Under the pieces are notes generated by a model. That model saw nothing but the letters and a program-made list of their open reading frames with translations. It was not told where the DNA came from and did not search any database. Positions 25,653 to 33,886 of a DNA stretch of 64,000 nucleotides are shown here, one piece after another. Within the stretch, counting starts at the first letter, position 1. Each line of letters opens with the position of its first letter. Source of the stretch: Massilia phosphatilytica (GTDB lineage: Bacteria; Pseudomonadota; Gammaproteobacteria; Burkholderiales; Burkholderiaceae_D); assembly GCF_002968015.1 (NCBI RefSeq), contig NZ_PUIP01000007.1:62001-126000 (forward strand), written 5' to 3'. The position numbers and the translations under genes were made by a program.

Positions 25653-26597
25653 TCAAGCCGCCAGGGCGGCGCGGCCGTGGCGCAACTCGGCCAGCACGCC
25701 GGCGCGCAGCCCGGTCTTCGGCACTTCCAGTTCCTCGATCTCCAGCTCCTCCATGAGACCCAGCAGGATGGCCAGCGCGGCCGTCACATCGCGCAGCCGC
25801 AAGTGGCCGAGGCCTGCCAGCGGCGCCCCGCCGCCGCCCTGGCCGAGCGCGCGTGCCGCGAGCGCCTCCAGCCGGGCGCGGGTGATGGGACCGGCCAGCT
25901 CGTTGTCGGCCAGCAGCCGTGCCAGCGTGTGGATCGTGCCGGAAGCGCCGCACGCGCGGTCGCGCCGGCCGGGGCCGAACGCGGGCGCCTCGTCGCCCAG
26001 CTTGGCGCGCGTGGATGCGATCGCGGCGGCGAACGACACCGCGTCGATGTGCCCGCCGCTGAAGAACGTCAGCGCCAGGCGCGACGTGCCCAGGCCCAGC
26101 GACGCCACCTTCTGCACGCGGCGGCCGCTGCCCAGCGCGAGCTGCGTCGAGCCGCCGCCGATGCCGAGCACCAGGGTGCGCGTATCGCTTTCGTGCGCCG
26201 CGGCGTCATGTTCCGCGCCGTCGGCCACGCCGAGATAGGTCAGCACGGCCTCTTCCTCGCCGGTCAGCACCTGGACGGGGTGCCCGAGCAGCTGCTGCGC
26301 GGCGGGCAGGAACAGATGGCTGTTGCGGGCCATGCGCAGGGTCGACGTGGCGACCACGCGCACGGCGGACAGCGCATGGTCGGCCAGGCGCGCGCGGATC
26401 GTGCGCAGGCAGTCGAACGCGCTGTCCATCGCCTCGGGACTCAGGCAGCCTTGCGCATCGAGCGCGGCGGCCAGGCGCAGCGGCGCATGGAAACTGTCGA
26501 GAGGACGCAGCGTGCCGTCCTCGACGGTGCCGACCAGCAGGCGGAAACTGTCCGAGCCAAGGACGAGTGCGGCGTGGATGGGCGATGTGGTGCTCAT
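25653..26597 (-). CDS. Ppx/GppA family phosphatase
   Basis: 314 aa, ASKHA fold. It has phosphate-1 loop VLGSDSFRLLVG, the STLRMARN segment, LTGEEEAVLTYLGV and the phosphate-2 motif LGIGGGSTQLALG. It covers only the two-lobed catalytic core; the C-terminal HD-like domain of long exopolyphosphatases is absent. Substrate is either polyphosphate or pppGpp, and the sequence does not decide. It starts 124 bases from the neighbouring GGDEF gene on the same strand; no feature is evident between them. Confidence 0.88.
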   Translation of the reverse strand: MSTTSPIHAALVLGSDSFRLLVGTVEDGTLRPLDSFHAPLRLAAALDAQGCLSPEAMDSAFDCLRTIRARLADHALSAVRVVATSTLRMARNSHLFLPAAQQLLGHPVQVLTGEEEAVLTYLGVADGAEHDAAAHESDTRTLVLGIGGGSTQLALGSGRRVQKVASLGLGTSRLALTFFSGGHIDAVSFAAAIASTRAKLGDEAPAFGPGRRDRACGASGTIHTLARLLADNELAGPITRARLEALAARALGQGGGGAPLAGLGHLRLRDVTAALAILLGLMEELEIEELEVPKTGLRAGVLAELRHGRAALAA

Positions 26598-26721
26598 GCA
26601 GACTCCGAAGTCGAATACGGCGCCACGATAGCGGGGCTGGATGACGGATCGATGACAGGAGCATCGTTGATCGCATCATGATAAGCCATGCGCGCACCGG
26701 GCGCCATGGCGGACAGGACAA

Positions 26722-27894
26722 TCATTCTTCCATGGGCGCCAGCACGGCCGCCGCCACTTCGACCCGGTTGCGCCCCGCCTTCTTGGCCACACGCAACGCC
26801 TCGTCGGCGCGGGCCAGCAGGGTGACGGTGCTGTCGTCCGGGCGAATCGTCGTGACGCCGAAGCTGGCCGTCAATGAAATCAGTGCGCGCTCGGTCTTGA
26901 CGCGCTCGGCTTCGATCGCGGCGCGCATGCGCTCGGCGACCATGGTCGCATCGTCCAGGCTCGTGCGCGGCAGGAGGATCGCGAACTCCACGCCGACCAG
27001 GCGGCCCAGCAGATCGCTGTCGCGCAACTGGCGCTTGCAGGAATCGATCAGTTGCGCGAGCACGACATCGCCGGCCGGGTGGCCGTAGCCGTCGTTGATG
27101 CGCTTGAACTGGTCGAGGTCGAACACGACGAGGGCGGTCGGCTGGCCGGGACGGCGCGCCAGCGCCATCCACGGGGCCAGGGCCTGGAAGAAGCCGCGGC
27201 GGTTGGGCACGTCGGTGAGCGGGTCGACGACTTCCAGGCGCGCCAGCTCGGCCTGCTCGCGCTCGCGGCCCAGCAGCAGCCAGCCGAAGCCGCCGACGAG
27301 GGCCAGCAGATACAGGGCACCCGAGTGCAGCTGGCGCAGGATATCGCTCGTCATCCAGCCCCAGCCCGCCGGCGCCAGCAGCACGAGCGCGCCGCGCGCG
27401 CCGACGACGATGGCCAGCACGGTCGTCGCCAGCGCCAGGAAGCGTTGCAGCATCGACGCCGCCGCCCAGCCGCGCGCCAGCGCCGCCGCCAGCGACAGAT
27501 AGAATCCGCCCAGGACCAGCGACGCGGCCACGGCGCGCAGGCCGATCGGGTCGATCAGCCAGCACAGCAGGAAGGCGGCGACGGCCAGCGCCAGCGCAGG
27601 GAGGGTGGCGCGGCGCCAGCGCAGGCGGCCCGCGCGTTCCCACGCCGCGCCGGATTCCCAGGCCACGCCGGCGAACACGAGGACGTAGGCGATGGGCAGC
27701 GCGAGGCCCTCCGGTACGACACCTGCGGCGCCAATCGCCAGCAGCAGCCAGCCGGCGCCCTGGTACAGGCGCGACCAGCCCCATGTCGGCACGACCGGAC
27801 GGCCGCCATGGCCGGATTGTTCGAAGAAAAACAGGGTGGCGCACAGGGCCAGGTTGCCGAGTGCCAGTGCCAGGACCATCGTGGTGGCGTCCAT
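26722..27894 (-). CDS. Membrane GGDEF-domain protein with degenerate active site
   Basis: 390 aa. The N-terminal half (about 5-215) is hydrophobic with about seven membrane segments, starting MVLALALGNLALCATLFFF. The C-terminal half is a GGDEF domain: DPLTDVPNRRGF and VVFDLDQFKRINDGYGHPAG keep the first metal-binding Asp. The signature, however, reads LGRLVGVEFAIL, that is VGVEF in place of GGDEF; the metal-binding third residue is Val. Cyclase activity is therefore probably lost, and a GTP-sensing or scaffolding role is possible. The gene lies seven bases after the small gene at 27902-28177. Confidence 0.88.
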   Translation of the reverse strand: MDATTMVLALALGNLALCATLFFFEQSGHGGRPVVPTWGWSRLYQGAGWLLLAIGAAGVVPEGLALPIAYVLVFAGVAWESGAAWERAGRLRWRRATLPALALAVAAFLLCWLIDPIGLRAVAASLVLGGFYLSLAAALARGWAAASMLQRFLALATTVLAIVVGARGALVLLAPAGWGWMTSDILRQLHSGALYLLALVGGFGWLLLGREREQAELARLEVVDPLTDVPNRRGFFQALAPWMALARRPGQPTALVVFDLDQFKRINDGYGHPAGDVVLAQLIDSCKRQLRDSDLLGRLVGVEFAILLPRTSLDDATMVAERMRAAIEAERVKTERALISLTASFGVTTIRPDDSTVTLLARADEALRVAKKAGRNRVEVAAAVLAPMEE

Positions 27895-27901
27895 CGGCGC
27901 C

Positions 27902-28177
27902 TCAGGATTCGTGCACGACCGCGGTCGTGCCGTCGCCGACCCGGCTGGACCAGGCGCGCGTCCAGTACTCCCGTTCGGCCTCGGTGGGCGGTTCGTGCCA
28001 GAACACGATCAGGGTCCCCTTGTGGTCGTGGATCTGGGTCAGCTTCTCGATGAAACCCGGGTTGCCATCGATGTCCGCCAGCGCCATCGCGTATCCATAG
28101 ACGCGATCCAGGCGCTCGATGCGGTCCGGTTCGGTCTGGCTATTGGTGGCGGTAATGGTCGGGTGGTCCAGGAACAT
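27902..28177 (-). CDS. Small conserved-looking protein of unknown function
   Basis: 91 aa, start ATG 28177 with GGAG nine bases upstream. It is soluble and acidic; features include RLDRVYGYAMALADIDGNPG, a HDHKGTLIVFW strand and an AEREYWTRAWSS helix with three Trp in the protein. The sequence gives no family I recognise. It precedes the GGDEF-like gene by seven bases, so they are probably co-transcribed and it may be a soluble partner of that membrane protein. That link is inference only. Confidence 0.7.
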   Translation of the reverse strand: MFLDHPTITATNSQTEPDRIERLDRVYGYAMALADIDGNPGFIEKLTQIHDHKGTLIVFWHEPPTEAEREYWTRAWSSRVGDGTTAVVHES

Positions 28178-28241
28178 GAGGTCTCCGCTTGGGCTGCAAC
28201 GGCCAGCTTATCAGAAACCTATCGACCGCAACAAGTTCACC

Positions 28242-28247
28242 TATACT
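28242..28247 (+). promoter_or_regulatory. -10 box seven bases before a start codon
   Basis: TATACT ends seven bases before ATG 28255. There is no Shine-Dalgarno, so the mRNA would begin at or one base before the start codon. No good -35 is seen. Confidence 0.4.
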
Positions 28248-28254
28248 TGATGCC

Positions 28255-29034
28255 ATGGCTTACCACACGCCCACCCCGCCGCTCGTGCGCACGCGCCGGG
28301 GCCGCAGGACGCTCGAATTCGTGCCCGGCGACATCCAGAGCGAGATGCTGCTGGCCCGGCCACACGCCCTCGTGCTGGCCTACCTGCGCGCGATGATGGG
28401 CTTCGTCCTGTTCGCGCCGTCCCCGCGGCGCATCGTGATGGTCGGACTCGGGGGCGGTTCGCTGGCCAAGTTCTGCCACCGCCATTTCCCTGACGCGCAT
28501 ATCACCGTCATCGAGTTGCGGGCCGATGTGATCGCCCTGCGCGACGCCTTCCACGTGCCGCCCGACAGCGAGCGCTTCACGGTCGTCCAGGCCGACGCGG
28601 CGGACTGGCTGGCCGCGCACCCCGGCTCGGCCGACATACTATTGGTCGACGGCTTCGACGCGCGCGGGCTGCCGCCCCGGCTGGCGGACACGCCCTTCTA
28701 CACCGACTGCCGGCGCGCGCTGCGGCCCGGCGGTGTACTCGTGGCCAATGTCTTCACGTACGATCCGCGCTACCCCGACGTGATGGATGCGCTGGCGTCG
28801 GTGTTTGCCGGCCAGACCTGCTGGTTCGACAAGGTCGCGGGCAACAACCGCATCGTGTATGCGTTGCACGCCCCCGGGGATGCCGCCCGGCGCCGCATGG
28901 CGTCGCTCGCGCGCCGGCGCGGGCTGGGCCTGGGATTATTGAACCGGCTAGCCATTCGAATCATCCTTGTCTGGATCGCATCGCGATCTGTTTTGGCCCT
29001 ACCACACCTTGGCGCCACGGGGTCCCGCTTGTGA
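28255..29034 (+). CDS. Spermidine-synthase-like methyltransferase-fold protein
   Basis: 259 aa from ATG 28255. It has the SpeE-like Rossmann core: the nucleotide loop MVGLGGGSLAKFCHRHFPDA, then TVIELRADVIALRDAF, then DAADWL and ILLVDGFDARGLPP in the place of the catalytic Asp region. The N-terminal beta-hairpin tetramerisation domain of true spermidine synthases is reduced. Such short SpeE-like proteins are common in betaproteobacteria; whether they make polyamines is not established. The C-terminus (about 215-259) is basic and hydrophobic. The gene diverges from the small gene at 27902-28177. Confidence 0.8.
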   Translation: MAYHTPTPPLVRTRRGRRTLEFVPGDIQSEMLLARPHALVLAYLRAMMGFVLFAPSPRRIVMVGLGGGSLAKFCHRHFPDAHITVIELRADVIALRDAFHVPPDSERFTVVQADAADWLAAHPGSADILLVDGFDARGLPPRLADTPFYTDCRRALRPGGVLVANVFTYDPRYPDVMDALASVFAGQTCWFDKVAGNNRIVYALHAPGDAARRRMASLARRRGLGLGLLNRLAIRIILVWIASRSVLALPHLGATGSRL

Positions 29035-29128
29035 CAATTTGTTTGCGGAAACTAGAGTTTCTGTGACAAACTGATGCCTCTTCATGCCTTTGGGCAAGCT
29101 CTCACCTTTCATGCATAGGGATCACTGG

Positions 29129-31960
29129 ATGTCGCGTCGCCGACTGCCGTTTTCGCTCACGCTCGCAGCAGGCCTCACGCTGGCCGGCGGTCTCGCCGCC
29201 ACCGCAGTGCTGACGGTCGCCGTCAGCCGTCTCGAATACGACAACAAGGCGCTGGTCTTCGAACAGGGCACCGGCGTGCGCGTGGCCGCCCTGCGCCAGG
29301 GCATGGACGATGCCGTCGAAGTCCTGAACGTCACCAACCAGCTGTTCACGACCGTCCAGCCCGTCACGCGCGCGCAATTCCACGATTTCACGACGCCGCT
29401 GCTGCAGCGTAATCCGTACATCCGCGCCTTCAATTTCCACCGCGTCGTGGAGGGCAGCGAGCGCGCCGCCGTCGAGGCGGAATTGCGCCAGTTCCAGCCG
29501 GACCTCGTCCTGCGCGAGATGCAGGACGGCAAACGGGTACCGGCACCGAAGCGCCCGCGCTACAACGTGGTCGACTATCTCGAACCGATGCAGGGCAACG
29601 AGGCCGCCCTCGGCCTGAACATCAGCGAATACCAGCAGGTGACCGAAGCCCTCGCGCGCGCCCAGGCAAGCGGCCGCGCCGCGCTCACGGGCCTGCTGCG
29701 CATCGCCCAGGCACCCGGCGCGCCCAGCTTCGAAGTGCTGATGCCCGTCTACGCCCAGGGCGGCAAGCTGCTGGGCGATACGGCCGCCGTGATCTATGTG
29801 CCGACGCTCGTCAAGGCGGCACTCGCCCGCGCCGGCCTGCTCGACGACCACAGCATCCAGCTCCGTTTTTACGCGGGCGGCCGCGCCAATCCGGCACACC
29901 TCGTCTACGCGAGCCGCGACGGCGTCGCGACCGAGTCCCCCATGGCGCTGCTGTCGGCCGGGTACACGGGACGCTCCCTGACGACGTTCACCGTCGGCGG
30001 GCAGTCGTGGTCCGTGGAAGCCATAGCCACGCCCAGCCCATGGCTCGCCGACCACCTCGGCTCGACCCTGCTGCTGGCCGGCGGCGTGCTGTCGACGCTG
30101 CTGCTGTGCGCCTTCGTGCAGGCAGCGGGCGAGCGCACGCGCAAGGTGCAGGAACTGGTGCGCGAGCGCACGGCGGATCTCAAGCTGACGAACCAGCGCC
30201 TGATCGACGACGTCCTGGCGCGCAAGCGCACCGAGAAGGCCCTGCAGGAGAGCGAGCAGCGCTTCCGCCAGCTGGTCGCAATGTCGTCCGACTGGTACTG
30301 GGAACAGGACGAAGAATTCCGCTTCACGCACGTCACCGGCGACTTCACGGAAAAATCCGGCATCGCCACCGAGCGCGTGCTGGGCCGGCGCCGCTGGGAC
30401 TACGTGCCCGCGCTGACGGACACGGAACTGGGCCGCGACCACATCGCCACGCTGGAAGCGCACGAACCGTTCCGCAACCTCGAATACCGCGTCGTCGACG
30501 ACAACGGCGAAGAGCGCTGGTTCTGCATCAACGGCCAGCCGACGTTCGACGAGACGGGCCGCTTCACCGGCTACCGCGGGACCGGCAGCGACATCACGGC
30601 GCGCAAGGTCACCGAGCAGCGCGTGCACCACGTGGCCCAGCACGACGTGCTGACGGGCCTGCCCAACCGCTCGCTGCTGCAGGACCGCCTGGGCCAGGCG
30701 GTCGCCTACGCGACCCGCAGCGGTCACCAGGTCTGGGTGATGCTGATCGACCTGGACCGCTTCAAGTTCGTCAACGACAGCATGGGCCACAAGGCCGGCG
30801 ACGTTCTCCTGATGACGGTCGCGGCGCGCCTGCGCTCGTCGCTGCGCGACACGGATACCGTCGCGCGCCTGTCCGGCGACGAATTCGTCGTGATCCTGTC
30901 CGAGCATTCCGACCAGCCGCTCACCCCCGACATCGTGCAGCGCGTCATGGATTCCGTCGCGCAGCCCGTCATGCTGGGCACCAAGGAATTCTTCGTCACC
31001 TGCAGCATCGGCGTGGCCGCCTTCCCGAGCGACGGCACGCCGTCCGAGAACCTGATCGAGCACGCGGACATCGCCATGTACCGCGCCAAGAAACTGGGCC
31101 GTAACAATTTCCAGTTCTATACGCCGGCCATGAACGAGGAATCGCTGGAGCGCGTACGCATCGAAAGCGCGCTGCGCAACGCCCTCGAACGCAACGAATT
31201 CGTGCTGCACTACCAGCCCCAGGTCGACCTGCAGACGGGCCGCATCGTCGGCATGGAAGCGCTGATCCGCTGGAAGCATCCGGAACTCGGCATGGTGCCG
31301 CCGGGGCGCTTCGTCAGCATCGCCGAGGACACGGGCCTGATCGTGCCGATCGGCGCCTGGGTGATGCGCACCGCGTGCGCGCAAAACAAGGCCTGGCAGG
31401 ATGCGGGCCTGGGCAAGCTGCGCGTGGCCGTGAACCTGTCGGCGCGCCAGTTCAGCGCGGCCGACCTGGTGCCGGGCATCGAGGCCGTCCTCAACGACAC
31501 GGGCCTGGATCCGTCCTGCCTCGAGCTGGAACTGACGGAAAGCCTGTTCATGAGCGACGTCACGCCGGCCGTGGAATTGCTGCACCGCATGAAATCGCTG
31601 GGCGTGAACCTGTCGATCGACGATTTCGGCACGGGGTATTCCAGCTTCTCGTACCTGTCGCGCTTCCCGATCGACGTGCTGAAGATCGACCGCTCGTTCG
31701 TCAACGACATCACGCACGACGCCAACGACGCCGCGATCGTCGCCTCGATCATCGCGCTGGCGCACAACCTGCGCCTGTCCGTGATCGCCGAGGGTGTCGA
31801 GACGGCCGAGCAGCTCGATTACCTGCGCCACCAGGGCTGCGACGAAATGCAGGGATATTATTTCTCGAAGCCGCTCCCGGCCCATGAATTCGAGCAGTTG
31901 CTACGTCAGCGACGCGGCCTGACGGCCCCGGAAGACGAGCCGCAAACGGCCGTCGCGTAA
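29129..31960 (+). CDS. CHASE-PAS-GGDEF-EAL c-di-GMP signalling protein
   Basis: 943 aa from ATG 29129, favoured by GGGAT upstream; starts at 29084 or 29111 would add 15 or 6 residues. Two membrane segments (about 8-32 and 300-320) enclose a CHASE sensor (TRAQFHDFTTPLLQRNPYIR). PAS follows at about 370-490. The GGDEF domain (about 500-665) reads RLSGDEFVVIL and should allow cyclase activity. The EAL domain (about 680-930) is intact: EALIRWKHPE, DDFGTGYSSFSYLS and ETAEQLDYLRHQGCDEMQGY. It probably both makes and breaks cyclic di-GMP in response to an outside signal. A palindrome GAAACTAGAGTTTC (29048-29061) lies in the upstream spacer. Confidence 0.92.
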   Translation: MSRRRLPFSLTLAAGLTLAGGLAATAVLTVAVSRLEYDNKALVFEQGTGVRVAALRQGMDDAVEVLNVTNQLFTTVQPVTRAQFHDFTTPLLQRNPYIRAFNFHRVVEGSERAAVEAELRQFQPDLVLREMQDGKRVPAPKRPRYNVVDYLEPMQGNEAALGLNISEYQQVTEALARAQASGRAALTGLLRIAQAPGAPSFEVLMPVYAQGGKLLGDTAAVIYVPTLVKAALARAGLLDDHSIQLRFYAGGRANPAHLVYASRDGVATESPMALLSAGYTGRSLTTFTVGGQSWSVEAIATPSPWLADHLGSTLLLAGGVLSTLLLCAFVQAAGERTRKVQELVRERTADLKLTNQRLIDDVLARKRTEKALQESEQRFRQLVAMSSDWYWEQDEEFRFTHVTGDFTEKSGIATERVLGRRRWDYVPALTDTELGRDHIATLEAHEPFRNLEYRVVDDNGEERWFCINGQPTFDETGRFTGYRGTGSDITARKVTEQRVHHVAQHDVLTGLPNRSLLQDRLGQAVAYATRSGHQVWVMLIDLDRFKFVNDSMGHKAGDVLLMTVAARLRSSLRDTDTVARLSGDEFVVILSEHSDQPLTPDIVQRVMDSVAQPVMLGTKEFFVTCSIGVAAFPSDGTPSENLIEHADIAMYRAKKLGRNNFQFYTPAMNEESLERVRIESALRNALERNEFVLHYQPQVDLQTGRIVGMEALIRWKHPELGMVPPGRFVSIAEDTGLIVPIGAWVMRTACAQNKAWQDAGLGKLRVAVNLSARQFSAADLVPGIEAVLNDTGLDPSCLELELTESLFMSDVTPAVELLHRMKSLGVNLSIDDFGTGYSSFSYLSRFPIDVLKIDRSFVNDITHDANDAAIVASIIALAHNLRLSVIAEGVETAEQLDYLRHQGCDEMQGYYFSKPLPAHEFEQLLRQRRGLTAPEDEPQTAVA

Positions 31961-32083
31961 GGAAATCTCGAATCTGCTTTAACTTTGGATTACAAGTACC
32001 ATATTTGGTGCAATTTCCTGTAGCTTAATCAATATCGTTCTCATACAATACCCGGTGACTCTTTAGCAATACACTCACCGAGC

Positions 32084-32308
32084 ATGATGATGATGATGAC
32101 TGAACTGAATATCGACACCGCCACGGCCACCCTGGCGGAACGCAGGCCGCGCACCGACATGCGCACGCGCGACCTCGTCAACCAGGCCGTCGCGTCCGTT
32201 CCCACGCTGGGGCTGCAGCGCGCCGCGGAATTCCTCGCGGCCATGGGCGTGCCGGCGGAGATCGCGGTGCGGGCGCTGGTGTACCCGAACCGCCGCCGCA
32301 CCAACTGA
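32084..32308 (+). CDS. Small protein with five tandem ATG start codons
   Basis: 70-74 aa. The frame begins ATGATGATGATGATG, and any of the five may be used; the last (32096) gives MTELNIDTAT. The body is amphipathic with TRDLVNQAVASVPTLGLQRA and AAEFLAAMGVPAEIAVRALV, ending in a basic tail. It is not a family I can name. TACAAT at 32044-32049 could be its -10. The AT-rich spacer 31961-32083 holds nothing else evident. Confidence 0.65.
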   Translation: MMMMMTELNIDTATATLAERRPRTDMRTRDLVNQAVASVPTLGLQRAAEFLAAMGVPAEIAVRALVYPNRRRTN

Positions 32309-32413
32309 AGCGTAACGCCGGCGTCCGCGTGGGCACGGGGTGCCCACCCTACCGCATATCGGCGCCGATTTCGTAGGTGGGCGGCCTCCGCCCACCAGAC
32401 GTGTGCGCAGCCG

Positions 32414-32776
32414 CTATCCTTGCGCGGCGATGTCCGCCAACGACTCGCGTCCCCGCGCCGTCAGTTCGAACCCGCCTTCGGCCCGCGCCGCGATATGCGA
32501 TTTGCGGCTGAGGAACTGGACGACCTCGTCATCCACACTCGCCGCCGGGTCCGCGTCAAGTGCGCGCAGCGCCTCCACGCAGCGGCGCAGGAACAGCAGT
32601 TCCGTCCCCTGCGCCGTCAGCGCCAGGCTTCCATTCTTCCCATACTGGATCAGTTTCAGGCCCGACAGGCGCTTGGCGTTGCGCCCGACACAGGCATTGA
32701 CGCGGTCGGTTTTGGCGCCGCGCCGGATGAATTCGAGCGCGTCGTATTCGTCGCCCGTCAGTTTCAGATTCTTCAT
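32414..32776 (-). CDS. Winged-helix-like small protein
   Basis: 120 aa from ATG 32776 (MKNLKLTGDEYDALEFI), with GGAAAG upstream. Two halves look alike: RLSGLKLIQYGKNGSLALTA then QG, and FLSRKSHIAARAEGGFELTA then RG. Each ends in a beta-wing followed by Leu/Thr-Ala-(Gln/Arg)-Gly, as in winged-helix domains of the MarR/PadR type. It may bind DNA or act as a protein-interaction module. No operon partner is evident, and the family is unknown to me. Confidence 0.72.
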   Translation of the reverse strand: MKNLKLTGDEYDALEFIRRGAKTDRVNACVGRNAKRLSGLKLIQYGKNGSLALTAQGTELLFLRRCVEALRALDADPAASVDDEVVQFLSRKSHIAARAEGGFELTARGRESLADIAAQG

Positions 32777-32845
32777 TACCGCTTTCCAAGAGAACAAGCC
32801 CGCCATGGTAACGGCGGCGGGCCGTCCCGGCAACCTGTCTGGCCG

Positions 32846-32983
32846 TCAGCGCAACGCCCGCACGGCGGCCCAGACGAGGCCCGCCCCCGCCAGCACGCCC
32901 AGCGCCACGGCCGCGTGCATCTTGTGCGAGCCCAGCAGCGGGCCGCGGCCCAGCGGAATCTTGTTGTACAGGGTGGTGCTCAT
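32846..32983 (-). CDS. 45-residue single-span membrane protein
   Basis: Too short for usual gene calling but well supported. GGAGGAG precedes ATG 32983 by seven bases, and the codon use is normal. It has a polar start MSTTLYNKIPLGRGPLLGSH and one membrane helix, MHAAVALGVLAGAGLVWAAV, ending RALR. The role is unknown. It lies 69 bases upstream of the winged-helix-like gene on the same strand and could share its transcript. Confidence 0.6.
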   Translation of the reverse strand: MSTTLYNKIPLGRGPLLGSHKMHAAVALGVLAGAGLVWAAVRALR

Positions 32984-33142
32984 GCTTCTCTCCTCCGAAA
33001 GTCGTTGGCCTCAGGCCTATTATTAAAAAGTTCCTAAAAGACATATGTGCGCCAGCGTACCCAAGCGCCAATCCTATTGCGCGCCGGGACCCGACATGGA
33101 CTGTTAGTATCGCGCCAACACGACAACGCAATGGAGCACGCC

Positions 33143-33349
33143 ATGAGAACCAACGTACCGAAACCGGATCCGGGCGCCGACGCCCCGCCCAACTTGCACG
33201 AAGCGGACATCGGCAGCGGGGAACGTTCGCCCGGCCAGCATGAAACGGACGAGATGATCCGCGACATCCCGCCGCGCGGCAGCAGCGATGGCAACAAGCA
33301 GGACGCCGCCAAGAGCGGCAACCAGCAATCCACACCAGACAAGACCTGA
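33143..33349 (+). CDS. Small hydrophilic, probably disordered protein
   Basis: 68 aa from ATG 33143, with GGAG six bases upstream. It is rich in Pro, Asp, Gly, Ser, Gln and Lys with no hydrophobic core (GSSDGNKQDAAKSGNQQS near the end). Such hydrophilins often belong to stress regulons. It faces two other small hydrophilic genes at 33430-33791. Function is unknown. Confidence 0.6.
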   Translation: MRTNVPKPDPGADAPPNLHEADIGSGERSPGQHETDEMIRDIPPRGSSDGNKQDAAKSGNQQSTPDKT

Positions 33350-33429
33350 ACCCCGGGCCTGATCCTCGTGACAAAGGATGGGGCGACACGACGGTCCGCC
33401 CCATCCTCTTCCCTCTACCCTTTACCTCG

Positions 33430-33591
33430 TTATTCCGCCTTGATGGGCGGTTCCGGCGCGTCCGGCTCCTTCACCGGTGCGCGCGCCGGCGCCGGCACGT
33501 CGTCCGGATCGGGGCTCGGCTGCGGCGGCGGTAGCTCCGGGTCGGGCGTCGTGGGATCCGGCGTCGAATGAGCCTGTTTCGGCAAACTCAT
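33430..33591 (-). CDS. Proline-rich 53-residue protein
   Basis: ATG 33591 has AGGAG five bases upstream; stop TAA at 33430. About 20 of 53 residues are proline, with repeated Pro-Asp-Pro and Pro-Glu-Pro steps (STPDPTTPDPELPPPQPSP). There is no signal peptide or membrane segment. It is probably disordered. It lies 20 bases after the gene at 33612-33791, with which it is probably co-transcribed. Function unknown. Confidence 0.6.
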   Translation of the reverse strand: MSLPKQAHSTPDPTTPDPELPPPQPSPDPDDVPAPARAPVKEPDAPEPPIKAE

Positions 33592-33611
33592 CGGTTTCTC
33601 CTGCGGCGGGC

Positions 33612-33791
33612 TCAGCGGCCTTCTTTCTGCTTCGCGCCGCCGCCCGCGCCCTTGCCCTTGCCAGCCTTCACGGTCGACATGTGGTCGTGGCTGCTTTTCT
33701 CCTTGACGCCCGCTTTCTGTTTCTGGACGTCTTCCTCGGACTGGTTGCCCGACTGCTTGTTCTGGCTACCGGTGGATTTCGACTGGGTCAT
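33612..33791 (-). CDS. Small Lys/Gln/Ser-rich protein
   Basis: 59 aa; ATG 33791 with AAGGAG six bases upstream. The sequence is polar throughout: a Gln/Asn/Ser-rich first half (SKSTGSQNKQSGNQSEED), a charged middle, and a Gly/Lys tail (KAGKGKGAGGGAKQKEGR). It is likely disordered and nucleic-acid- or stress-related by composition only. No known family. Confidence 0.6.
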   Translation of the reverse strand: MTQSKSTGSQNKQSGNQSEEDVQKQKAGVKEKSSHDHMSTVKAGKGKGAGGGAKQKEGR

Positions 33792-33873
33792 GATGATCTC
33801 CTTATGGTTGCGGTTGACGTTGTGTGCAGCCTAGCATGGAAGATCGCGGCGGGTTTTCAATCGTGCGGGCTGG

Positions 33874-33879
33874 TATAGT
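33874..33879 (+). promoter_or_regulatory. -10 box seven bases before a start codon
   Basis: TATAGT ends seven bases before ATG 33887; no Shine-Dalgarno is present between them. A leaderless mRNA for the hydrolase gene is likely. Confidence 0.45.
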
Positions 33880-33886
33880 CGAGACC

